From Topomyia yanbarensis (taxonomy: Eukaryota; Arthropoda; Insecta; Diptera; Culicidae): a DNA stretch of 64,000 bases. A program made the translations under genes and the position numbers. The DNA lies in NCBI RefSeq assembly GCF_030247195.1, contig NC_080672.1, positions 251,525,556-251,589,555 on the forward strand, read 5' to 3'. Shown piece by piece: positions 45,471 to 56,800 of the stretch (the first letter of the stretch is position 1; every line of letters starts with the position of its first letter). The notes beneath the pieces were generated by a model, which had not been told where the DNA came from, searched no databases, and was given only the letters and a program-made list of their open reading frames with translations.

Positions 45471-45679
45471 TTCGGCATACACCGTACAGATAACTCTTAA
45501 TGGTATTGTTAGTGCCAACGTTAAATTTTTTTGATTGCTTAACTAGATTTAGTTGTGTGTAAGTAATAAATTAATGCAGATTCATTAAATTATACAACAT
45601 CTATCTATCCTATTATTCAGACCATATGTAGCACGGTGCCTAGGAATCCACAGATGCGAGTTCCTAGTACCACGAAGAG

Positions 45680-46740
45680 AATTTTTTTTTAAATCATTAA
45701 ACGGAAAAGCTCGATAAATCGAAAATAATAAAATGTATTTAAAATTAAATTTAAAGCAATAGAAAAAATGAATAAAACGTTAAGAATGCATAAAAGTAGA
45801 GGAATAAATATAAAAGACAAAAATAGCATATCCTGCGAAAAAATGGACTAACCGGAAAACTTTTAAAACATTGGAAAATTGGAATGATGGAAACACGAAA
45901 AAAATAAAGATATTTGGAAGGTATGGATTAAACAAAAACGGACAAACTGGAAGACCAAAAATAGTAGAAAAACCTTAATGGTATACTATAGAAACACAGA
46001 AAATGGAGAAATTATCAAGAGGAACTTGAAAAAATGAATTAAATTATTTAAAGAATGGAATGCCAAAAAAGATAAATCAAATGTTTTCTAGAAAACCCAA
46101 AACTAAAAGGTGTACCTATAGAAAAATGACCAACAGAAAAAGTATTTTCAAAATAGAAATGAAGAAAAACAAGAATGAACAAAATGAAAGATTAAGGAAA
46201 ATGTGAACAAATTAAATAAATTTATATTAAATTAACAATGGAAAAAATAAAACTACGAAAACGGAAAGCTACAACATATGGAACAACATATAAGAAAGGT
46301 AAATAAAGAGACACTAAAACAAATTGGGTGAATTTAAAAAAAAGTAAAAAGCAAATAGACAAGTTTTAAAAATTGGATGTAAATAAAAAAGCAGGATATT
46401 TAAATATGAAACAATAGAAAAATAAAGTAAAGAAAGTAGAATTCCCTCGAAAAATTGCAAATAAAATGGAATAACAGAGAAATGACTATAAATTAAAGTA
46501 AGTGATGGTGATACAAATGCAAAAATGAATAACGTGAAAAGACTGATAAAACAAAACTATGGTAACAATGGCAATAGGTGAAAAAGGACAGAATGTTAAA
46601 ATTGCAGGAGAAACAAAACAATCTACAACTTGAAAAAATCGGTCAATTTTAAAAAAGCTTAAAAATAATAACAAAATGTAAAAATAAAAAATTGAAAAAA
46701 TAGCGAAATATGGATCAAATTTCAATTAGGTTTCTTGTTA
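45680..46740 (+). repeat. A-rich, strand-biased low-complexity tract
   Basis: About 1 kb in which the plus strand is dominated by A with G, in loose repeats of the type GGAAAAAATGAA / ATAGAAAAATG, and contains very little C. It resembles a highly diverged tandem array. Open frames here are by-products of composition. Confidence 0.6.
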
Positions 46741-47519
46741 TTTAAGCTATGCTGGTTTCGAAAACATTCATAAATGCTCAAAAACAAATTTCCCTGCTTT
46801 ATTTCTTATGTAGCTCTTAGCACTAGGAGGAAAAAGATTATATGTTCTTCACATCCACCGTAGAGTGCAATGTTGTGGTAGAGAACACCATTGTGCCGTT
46901 GCACATTTAGATATATTTTTTCGAATTCGTGAACATTTTTGTTGATTTAGTTGGGGGCAGTACTTCACTTCCTCGTATATCCACAATGAATCAAAAAGCA
47001 CCAGCCACTCTCTCTGTGAGGGATAACCCGAGCGAGCTTTGCTCTGCTCTACAGTAAATAAACACGGGGCGTGAAATCACACTTCAGTACCTTTCGAGAG
47101 TCTTTGTGAGGAGCATATAATCCGTTGATCCATTGAAGCAAGATCCTGTGGGGTAAAGTAAATCTGAAATAATGAACACTTTTTAAATATATTGGTCAGC
47201 ACCGAGAGAGGCTCTCCTCATGTTTATGATGACTGAGAGTTCCTGGTGAAGATAAGGGCAGCGCCAAATTGCCAAATAATCCACTGGATTCTTCCAGGCG
47301 ACATCCGAATTACCTGAACGAGACCCAGAATTCGCCTCCAAAAACAGATGTGGCAACCATAAACAGAAAGTTTTTCGTTTTCTTTCTAATAATTACTTGC
47401 GATAATAATTCAACAGTTGCGAGGACAGGAAATTCAACCATTAAAAGAAAATCGATTTCATATTGGCGAAATTTGAAGACAACCTCATGATTTTTGAAAA
47501 TCATTTTTTTACCCCTAAT
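46741..47519. other. no gene recognised
   Basis: It has more balanced composition than its surroundings. A frame of about 82 codons (about 47243-47490, plus) encodes a polar stretch NNPLDSSRRHPNYLNETQ. It could be an exon fragment, but there is no supporting context. Confidence 0.3.
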
Positions 47520-47700
47520 AAATCTGTTCTTATTTTTTACGATTATAGATATTTTAACCTTAGGATTATTGGCTTCTTCATTCATGTTAGAAAATTTTCT
47601 TTAAAAAAAATCTCTATTTATGTGTGTGGGTTGGGAATTGAACCCAGGTGAGCTGCGTACATGTCAATCGATGTGCCAACTACTCTATGCCCGCCCGGAT
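47520..47700 (-). mobile_element. tRNA-derived SINE, second copy
   Basis: Same family and strand as 4808-4968. On the minus strand a tRNA-like head has degenerate box A (GAGTAGTTGGCACATC) and box B (GGTTCAATTCCC). It is followed by the body with GTTAGAAAATTTTC-like sequence, ending in an A-rich tail near 47525. More diverged than the first copy; no clear target duplication. Confidence 0.7.
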
Positions 47701-50700
47701 CTGACCTCTGATTGGGTTCAAATATATATTTGTTTATTATACGTATATTCGGCTGACTGCCGTTTAGACGTTTAAAAATTATATTGATTTTGATATTAAA
47801 TATGCAATAGTTTAGAATTTTCGCTATTCTAGTTACATCATACACAAGATATTGAATTTTTTATTGCATTCTCAAATAATTTTTTGTTGAAAAATCATTT
47901 GTCAAAATTTTAGTTTCTGTTAAAAATACGGGCCCTTTTCAGAACCCAGACCCGGGAGGAACCACCCCGTCCCACCCCCTCTGTCCGCTGTCCTGATGAT
48001 TGTAAAAACATTCAAAAACCGTTCGGAAGTTGAACTAGCTGACATATATAAAGTAAAATTCAGGAGAATACTTTTTGATATGCTATGTGCTTTAATTAAA
48101 AACAGAAATTGATTGAAGCAAAAAGTGTTTTGGTCTCCAAATTTTCTGATGGTCGATGAACCTTAGCCGTTTGAGACAAAATCAACGCAAATATATTTAC
48201 GGCTTTCAAGTATTTTGTTATCTTTCTGATTACCATTACAATGAGCCTTATTGTAGAAGCGTTGTACTATATGATGCTTCACCAATTTCATCGAATATAT
48301 TCCATAACTCTAGGAGTCCTAAAATAGGTATCGTTATAAGAGAATAAGATGAATATATGAACTAAGATAAATAAGGGTTTAAGTATCCTACATCTTTACT
48401 GGGACATTTCAGGTACATGTTGATTTGAAACATATCGTTTTACAAGCTAAACAAACGTAAACAGCCATAAAGGATAACGACAACTGGCGACTTGGTCACG
48501 TAGTGCAAACTGTGTAAATGAAAAGAATAGAGAAAGCATGAACATGATTTTCTTGCAAGATAACCCCAAAACATGACAGCCACTGCACTGTAAGGAACGA
48601 CTATACGAATAGAAATGTGTCGTCAACTAGAGATAAACGAGTCTAGACTGATTGATAAAATTTATTGCTTCCACATTTTTTCCTGCTTCATATCGTCCGT
48701 TCCTTTTCGGACCCTTGTTATGCAACTATAACAAACCGAATCACAACCCGGTTTCAGATGCAGTGAATGTATCGGACAAGGATCATTCGTATAGTTATTC
48801 ATGCTGTTCCTAATTAGTTACGAAGGTCCTATGACTCCTGGTGTAGAACCTCTTTATCTTGAAAATGTCGCCAACATGCTATCCAGGCTGCGTTATGTGG
48901 CTATAGACCAAACCATGAGAATGGATGAACGAAAAAATCAGGTGATTGTGCTGACATTTTGTGACCAGCTGTCGGATCTTAGTTTAATTATTTTTCAATT
49001 AACTCTTCAGATAATCCGCAAAAACACTCCGCAAACTATTGGTTCAGTTTTCTCGAACAGATGTGATTGATTCCGTGTGAAACCGACATTCAATCATTAC
49101 CTTTGCTGCTTAGTACTTACACAGTCATTGAATGTGATTCATCAAGTGCCTACGGAGTAAATGACCTCTTATTGAGCAGGCGTATTTTTTTGCTACTTCA
49201 AACCCATCACGGCGATGATGGGGTGGACAAATCCTTTCCCATCTTCTGCGCCGTTTAGCCACTTAGCCGAGCTTCGAAGCCTGAGAGAACTCGTTGCACG
49301 GAAGATGTTTCTTCTGCACGGATTTCGACGGATAAAGAAACGAAGGGAGTAAATCCGAATCTGTGTCGTATGGCGTGACAATTCGTTCCCCAAATGATGG
49401 ACCGCTTTAACGTTTGGTTAATTTCGACAAGCTTTGCCCATTAAAAGAGATTTTCTGTTGGCTTCGTCTCCAGATGGTTTGGCAGCGAATTGATTAATTA
49501 TGTATCGCCACTGATGCATCATTGCCAGAGGTTCTTAATGTCCTTGTGGGAACGTTCTCTTGTTGTAGTAACTGTTGTCATTATCGTTTAATTTTTAACA
49601 CGCCTTCAGGCGAGGCAGCCGACTGACATGTAGGGGAACATGGGGAGGTTTGACTAAGCGCGGTATTCTGCAATTGGCAATAACGTATTCTCTTTGGATC
49701 TTAACTTTTTTAAAACGATATTTTTATACTTGTCTCTATCCCTACAGGTAATTTTAAAAGTTGAAAAAGTCTTTCCTCAAAGAAAATATTTCGTAATTAG
49801 TAAATTTTCACTTAATGGATTTTTTTTAGAGATTTATGTTGGTTTAACTGAAAACTTGGTCAAGTTGGTGGTGGTGGCGAATACCAATACCTTATGTTTA
49901 GAAACACAGCGAGGGTTTCGCTTTTGGATAGATGAAATTTGAAAGAGTCTGGTGTGAATTACTTATTGGCGTCGGGCAGAGCTGCAGTTTGAGCTTGAAG
50001 AAGGAGCAAATCTCAAATCATGCCCTAATATGTTCAAACTGCAATTGTAAGTTGGATCATTCATTCAAACATCCACTCCGCTCAACTTCATTCGCTCTGT
50101 AAATATCTTTACTATAACTATCCTGAATATATTTCAAACTGTTCATGTATGTTTGAAATAGCTAAATATTTCAACATTTAACGTAAACTGGCCACAACAG
50201 AACAGATGACGGCTGATGAATGAAAAAGCATTAATTTGAAATGAAAGCGTTCGGTTTTGTCATGCAAACCCGGCCAACTTGAAAGTGAATGATCGATGGA
50301 GGCTTCAAATTCGAATCTTGGTTGCAAGTTGGCATTTGAAAATGAAAATTCGTATCACTGGCGTCAGGCAATGGAATAAGTTAGTACTGTTGTAGTAATT
50401 TTAAAGTCTATAAATGTCTTTATTTCGCTCATTTTTTTAAGATTTAATATTAATAATCAAACCCGGATCTGCAGTAATCCAACAAATTTGAATCAAATCA
50501 ATGTTATCTTCCCAGATGCCTTGTCTGAATTTAACACAATTAATACTTTAGAATCTCATGTTTAAGCGACTATTACTGATCCATTCAGTGATCCATAAAT
50601 CTGGTTTGACAGCTTCATCGCAGCAATGTCATATAATCATCCTTTTTTTTTTTCTTTTTTTGTTTTTCTCTAATTAGCAACACCTCAAAAAATAATGTTC

Positions 50701-51689
50701 TAATAGCCGTAAAGTTCCACTTCATTATTTCGGTGGATCTTTTTTATCGAATTGATACCTAAGGGATGAAAATTGAAATACAAATCAGTTATTAACTTAG
50801 AATGGAAAACTGGAGCTAGGGAGACTCACATAAACAAGACCAAAAGAAAATGTGAAGTATCGTTTACCTTCTGCTGGGTAGCGAGAAAAAGAAGCGCCTG
50901 TCATTACTTCCTTAAGAGTGTTTAAATTAAGGTACCTATCACTAGCGGTCTGTTAGTATTTTACATTCATAAATAAATATGAACCTATTTCAAAGGTTTC
51001 TGTTTTTCAAATTTAGAGAAACAGAAAATAGATATTTATAAACATTCCAAAGGGGTATCTGTAATAACATTAGCTGGAAAGTTTAAACGAATATTATGTT
51101 AATCTTTGTATTTTACCCGGGTTTCCTTCTCCGCCTGTCCATAATACGATTGGTGCTATTTGGATGTTGGAGTTAAGCCCACTTCTAAATATCTTTCCCC
51201 CCTGTTACAAAAACAAATTTGTTTTATTTGACTACCTACCGGATCTGCTTTTTAGGGAAGTAAATGTGAAATAATTTATCGGTTAAAAGTTCTGATTGTT
51301 AGTTTCAAATCTCAGCCATATTTGAGAGCAATAAAAATTCATTAGCACCTCTCCATGATAGCGCTAGGCGACAATTTGCAAAATTATACGATTTTTCCAT
51401 CCTTACACAATGTAGGATAATTCAGGCCGTCATTTTTCTAAATTTTTTTTTGCAATGGAAATATGTTTGTTTATCTATGACTTCTTTATTAGAGACACTG
51501 ATTAAAAAGCAAAAAAAAAATGAGTTAACAAAAATAATCTGGGTACCCATAGCTGTTGATTGGCGCATCATGTATTTTCTTTGCTGTGGGTGGTAATCGT
51601 GTGCGTAGGCGCAAGCCGCAAGGCGACTAGGCAGGTTAAACTAGATGCTGGTGATCGGTAAGCTATTGCAACTCTGTTCTACATACTTA
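47701..51689. other. about 4 kb without a recognised gene
   Basis: AT-rich DNA with scattered short frames (up to 89 codons at 48801-49070) and no family motif. A GGGGAACATGGGGAGG near 49633 resembles ends of the TA-flanked elements but has no partner. Nothing else stands out. Confidence 0.4.
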
Positions 51690-52235
51690 AAAATATTTAC
51701 ATCTCGCAAGATGCACATAAGGGATCATCCATAAATGACGTAGCATTATATGGGAGAGGGGGGAGTTTTGCATTTTGTGATGACGTGTGACGACGTGTGA
51801 CGACGGGGGGTGTAGGAGGTCATGTCAGGCTACGTAGCTTTTTTATAGGGGAATAACTAAGATCGTTTTTCATTTTAAAAAAAAATTAGGGGTCGGGGGG
51901 GGGGGTCAGAGTTACCGTCAAGCTACGTAATTACCAGGGGGTATTTAGAGGTTTGTGATGAAATGCTACGATGGGGGAGGGGGGTATTAAAAATTACTCA
52001 AAAATGCTACGTCATTTATGGATGGTCTCTAAAAGGAGCGTCACAATTCACTTCAATTTACATTCAAGAATATGTAAAAATGCGCTTTGTTCACAAGTGT
52101 CCATCTCCATTCAACCGAGTTCTACAACAAAAGAGACACAATATTTTATTTCACATCTCAAAACATGTAAAATTCCATTATTAGACAGCAAAATACGTCG
52201 CAATGTTGTTTACGTCAAATGTAATTTTCATTTCT
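51690..52235 (+). repeat. dispersed repeat family Y, copy split by MITE
   Basis: 51690-51720 and 52030-52235 match 21940-22140. The break is the Harbinger-like MITE. The I-clade LINE lies just to the right, at 52264. Confidence 0.6.
51721..52029. mobile_element. 309-bp PIF/Harbinger-like MITE, TAA TSD
   Basis: Ends: GGGATCATCCATAAATGACG at the left; the right end is the reverse complement of GAGACCATCCATAAATGACG. The flanks are TAA (51718-51720, 52030-52032). The empty site exists at 21964-21966 in the other copy of the host repeat, so the TAA duplication is directly shown. Internally it has G runs and GTGACGACGTGTGACGACG repeats. A TWA target duplication is the mark of PIF/Harbinger. It has no ORF. 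Confidence 0.88.
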
Positions 52236-52263
52236 TCTAAGTGTGTAGCCAACCCGCCGCAAC

Positions 52264-52296
52264 ATTCGTTTTCGAGCTCTCCATCGAGACAGAGGT
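52264..52296 (+). promoter_or_regulatory. internal promoter start of the I-clade LINE (inferred)
   Basis: The element starts with A of CATTCG, close to an insect initiator. AGAGGT occupies +28 to +33 from that base, where I, R1 and Jockey elements carry a downstream promoter element (4 of 5 fit to RGWYV). Such promoters lie inside the transcribed unit and allow full-length copies to be expressed anywhere. Fit judged by eye. Confidence 0.4.
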
Positions 52297-52549
52297 TGTT
52301 TTTTCTAGTCCGTAGTGCTGTGTGAGGCGATAAAGAATAGTTTTAATCCGCATTCAAGGTTATTTTGCCAGTTCGGTTCGGTCCTCAGTCTTTTGTTCGC
52401 GTGTGAGGATTAAACAATAGCCAGCTGTATAAGCTGGATCGGTTCGTCGTTGGACACCAGTTTAAAGCTAAGTGGTTTTTGTCTTTTGTAACACATTTAT
52501 TGCTTTCTTCCGTCTGCGCGGGCGCTGACCCCGTGCGTTGACGTTTTCT

Positions 52550-53869
52550 ATGGTTCCCTCTCCGGATGGTCAAATGGAAGTTGAATCGGGTTCAACTTCT
52601 AAGGCTCCCCCCCGGCCCAAATGCTATCCAGAACTCTCAACTGGTCCATTTGTGGTCTTCTTTCGGCCCAAGACTAAATCACTGAATCTTCTTCAGATTT
52701 CTAGAGACCTGACGGAACGGTTCTCGGCTGTGACCGAAATTTCAAAGGTCCGCTCGGACAAGATAAGGGTGTTGCTAGCCAACTCAAAGCAGGCAAACGA
52801 TATTGCTTGCTGTGAGCACTTTACGCGGGATTATAACGTGTATATTCCGGCTGTAAGAGTACAATCCGAAGGCGTCGTAACCGATGAGAGTTTGACGTGC
52901 GAGGATCTGCTGAAGTACGGGGTTGGCCGATTCAGAGACCGCTTACTTCAGCCAGTTAAAATACTTGAGTGCAAACGTTTGCACTCAGTAGTAGTTGCGG
53001 GGGATGGTTCAAAAACTTACCCCCAATCAAACTCTTATCGGGTGACCTTCGCTGGTACCGCTTTGCCAAATTTCGTCCTCTTGCACAAGGTTCGTCTGCC
53101 TGTGCGTCTGTTTGTGCCGCGGGTCATGAATTGCACAAAGTGTAAACAACTGGGTCACACAGCCACCCATTGTAGCAACAAGGCCCGCTGTGGAAAATGC
53201 GGGGAGAATCATCTAGATGATTCGTGCAGTAAGCAAGCCGAAAAGTGTCCTTACTGTGCGGAGAGTCTGCATGATATCTCGGCATGTCCCGCGTACAAAC
53301 TACGCGGGGATAAACTGAAACGTTCCCTTGCGGGACGATCCAAACATTCTTTCGCAGAAATGTTAAAGAATGCTACGCCACCATCCTCAGCAAACATCTA
53401 TACTCACTTGCCTCCTGACGAGGGCGAGGCTGGTAACCCACAAGAGGGAACATCTACTAGGGTGCCTAGAATTTATAGGAAGAGGAGGAACACTTCCTCT
53501 CGTAAAGTTCCTTGTAAAGGCCAGAAGGTGTCCCTTGAGGGGGCTCCGAAAGTCACATCTATTGGAAGTGTTGCAACCAAACCGAAGCAATTAGCTCCTG
53601 GTCTCGGAGGATTAAGCTCAGAGAAGGAGTTCCCAGCACTTCCAGGAACATCAAAAATCCCAAGTGTTCCTTTGTTTCAGTTCGAGAGTAATCACAGCAC
53701 TGGAATTATAAAACTCTCGGACATAGTGGACTGGATAATAAAAACTTTCAATATTACTGATCCTATTAAAAGTCTTATGTTAGCTTTTCTCCCTACAGTG
53801 AGAACATTTTTGAAGCAGTTGACTGCTAAATGGCCCCTCCTCTCAGCGATTGTATCCTTCGATGGCTAA
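52550..53869 (+). CDS. I-clade LINE ORF1, Gag-like RNA-binding protein
   Basis: 439 residues from the ATG at 52550. An in-frame TTG upstream at 52538 is not needed. Three cysteine-histidine knuckles lie at about residues 195-247: CTKCKQLGHTATHC, CGKCGENHLDDSC and CPYCAESLHDISAC. Before them lies a domain starting FVVFFRPKTKSLNLL that resembles the RRM-like region of insect LINE Gag proteins. After them is a Lys/Arg-rich, Ser/Pro-rich tail. The protein should coat element RNA and carry it to the nucleus. Its stop TAA overlaps the ORF2 start by 8 bases. Confidence 0.88.
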   Translation: MVPSPDGQMEVESGSTSKAPPRPKCYPELSTGPFVVFFRPKTKSLNLLQISRDLTERFSAVTEISKVRSDKIRVLLANSKQANDIACCEHFTRDYNVYIPAVRVQSEGVVTDESLTCEDLLKYGVGRFRDRLLQPVKILECKRLHSVVVAGDGSKTYPQSNSYRVTFAGTALPNFVLLHKVRLPVRLFVPRVMNCTKCKQLGHTATHCSNKARCGKCGENHLDDSCSKQAEKCPYCAESLHDISACPAYKLRGDKLKRSLAGRSKHSFAEMLKNATPPSSANIYTHLPPDEGEAGNPQEGTSTRVPRIYRKRRNTSSRKVPCKGQKVSLEGAPKVTSIGSVATKPKQLAPGLGGLSSEKEFPALPGTSKIPSVPLFQFESNHSTGIIKLSDIVDWIIKTFNITDPIKSLMLAFLPTVRTFLKQLTAKWPLLSAIVSFDG

Positions 53870-56800
53870 CTCATCGAACGAGGTCACGGATTTGATCACT
53901 GTTCTACAGTGGAATTGCAGAAGTATCATCCCGAAAATCGATTCCTTCAAAATTTTAATAAATAATTTGAGTTGCGATGCATTTGCATTATGTGAAACTT
54001 GGTTAACTTCCGACATAGAACTCAACTTCCACGACTTTAATATTATTCGCCTGGATCGAGACACCCCCTATGGAGGAGTGCTTTTGGGGATCAAAAAGTG
54101 CTATTCCTTCTACAGAATTAACCTTCCCTCGATAACAGGTATTGAAGTTGTCGCTTGTCAAGTAACAACCAAAGGCAAAAGCCTTTGCATAGCTTCCATA
54201 TATATTCCCCCCAACACCGCGGTTGGGCACCGACGGCTACAAGACATCTTAGAATCCCTGCCAGCACCGCGACTAGTTTTAGGAGACTTTAACTCTCACG
54301 GTACAGCATGGGGTTGCCTCTATGATGATAACCGGTCTTCCTTAATTCAGGATCTTTGCGATAACTTCAATTTGACAATTTTAAACACGGGTGAAATGAC
54401 ACGGATTCCTGCTCCTCCAGCGCGCCCGAGCGCCTTAGACTTGTCCCTTTGCTCAACATCGCTGCGGTTAAATTGCACGTGGAAGGTTATTCCTGATCCC
54501 CACGGCAGCGACCATCTGCCGATTGTAGTCTCAATCAATAACGGTTCAAGGCCATTGAAATCAATCAATATTTCGTATGACCTCACACGAAATATCGATT
54601 GGAAGAGCTATGCTGCCGCGATATCCGACAACATCGAATCTACCCAAGAACTTCCTCCGGAGGAAGAGTACAGCTTTTTGGCTGGCTTGATTCTCGACAG
54701 CGCGAATCAAGCTCAGACTAGGCCAGTACCCGGCGCGAACATACAAAAACGTTCTCCCAATCCCTGGTGGGATAAAGAGTGCTCAGACGTGTACGCAGAG
54801 AAGGCCGCCGCGTTTAAGACCTTCCGGAACGACGGGTTACCCGCCAGTTTTCGACAGTACGCGACGTTAGACAAGCGAATGAAGAGTTTGATGAAAGCCA
54901 AAAAACGCGATTATTGGCGCCGGTTCGTCGACGGATTAACGAGAGAAACATCGATGAGCACTCTTTGGGGAACAGCCCGACGTATGCGAAATCGAAACAG
55001 TACTAATGAGAGCGTGGAATATTCAAACCGTTGGATATTCGATTTCGCCAAGAAGGTTTGTCCGGATTCCGCCCCGGCACAGAAGATTTACCGCGCCGCG
55101 TCTCCTCACGATAGCGCGAACGAAACACCTTTTTCGATGGTGGAGTTCTCACTTGCTCTCTTGTCGTGTAACAATAAAGCTCCGGGGCCAGACAGAATCA
55201 AATTCAACTTGTTGAAGAATCTGCCTGACTCTGCCAAGAGACGCTTGTTGAACTTATTTAATAAGTTTCTCGAGGCTAACATTGTCCCACTCGATTGGAG
55301 ACAAGTGAAGGTCATCGCCATCCAAAAACCAGGAAAACCAGCCTCCGACCACAATTCGTACCGTCCGATCGCAATGCTATCCTGTATCCGGAAGTTGTTC
55401 GAGAAAATGATCCTATCCCGCCTCGACAATTGGGTCGAAGCAAATGGCTTACTGTCAGATACACAATTTGGTTTTCGCAAAGGCAAAGGGACGAACGATT
55501 GTCTTGCGTTGCTCTCAACTGAAATTCAAATGGCCTATGCTAGCAAAGAGCAGATGGCATCAGTGTTCCTAGATATTAAGGGGGCTTTTGATTCAGTTTC
55601 GATCAACATTCTTTCAGAGAAGCTGCACCAGCATGGTCTTTCAGCGACTTTAAACAACTTTTTACTAAACTTGTTGTCGGAAAAGCACATGCATTTTTCG
55701 CATGGTGACTTATCGACATCACGATTTAGCTACATGGGCCTTCCCCAGGGCTCATGTCTAAGCCCCCTGTTATACAATTTCTACGTCAACGACATTGATG
55801 AATGTCTTGACAATTCCTGCACGTTAAGGCAACTTGCAGACGATGGCGTGGTGTCTGTTACGGGACCCAAAGCTGTCGATCTACAAGGACCATTACAGAA
55901 TACCCTGGACAATTTGTCTGCTTGGGCTATTAAGCTGGGTATCGAATTCTCCACGGAGAAAACTGAGCTAGTTGTATTTTCCAGGAAGCGTGAACCAGCA
56001 CAACTACAGCTTCTATTAATGGGTCAAACTATCGCTCAGGTCTTCACAGTAAAATATCTAGGGGTCTGGTTCGACTCGAAAGGTACTTGGGGATGCCATA
56101 TTCGGTATCTGAAACAGAAATGCCAACAAAGGATCAACTTTCTTCGTACAATAACCGGAACATGGTGGGGTGCCCACCCAGGAGACCTAATTAGGTTGTA
56201 TCAAACAACGATACTGTCGGTAATGGAATACGGATGCTTCTGCTTTCGCTCCGCCGCGAACATACATTTCATCAAACTCGAAAGAATTCAGTATCGTTGT
56301 TTGCGTATCGCCTTAGGGTGCATGCAGTCGACCCATACGATGAGTCTCGAAGTGCTGTCGGGCGTTCTCCCGTTGAAAAATCGATTTTGGGAACTCTCAT
56401 ATCGATTGCTCATTCGATGCGATATCTTGAACCCGGTCGTGATTGAAAATTTCGAAAGGCTTGTTGAGCTCAATTCTCAGACCCGTTTCATGTCCCTGTA
56501 CTTTGACTACATGGCGCAGAATATTAACCCTTCTTCTTACAATCCCAACCGTGTGCATTTCATAAATACTTCTGAATCTACTGTTTTCTTCGACACATCC
56601 ATGAAAGACGAGATTAGTGGAATTCCGGACCACATACGCCCACAAGTGGTTCCAAACATTTTTTATAATAAATTCCGAGAAGTCGACTGTTCTAAGATGT
56701 TTTATACTGACGGATCAAACCTCGAAGGATCCACTGGCTTCGGTATTTTCAATCAAAAGTTCACCGCCTCCTACAAACTCAGTGACCCTGCTTCAGTTTA

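Noticed and set aside
46486..46725. Phe/Ile-rich small ORF on the minus strand that looks like a membrane protein
   Set aside because: Translation of the A-rich tract on the T-rich strand; compositional artefact.
47243..47490. 82-codon polar ORF as a possible host exon
   Set aside because: No convincing splice sites or neighbouring exons; too short to support.
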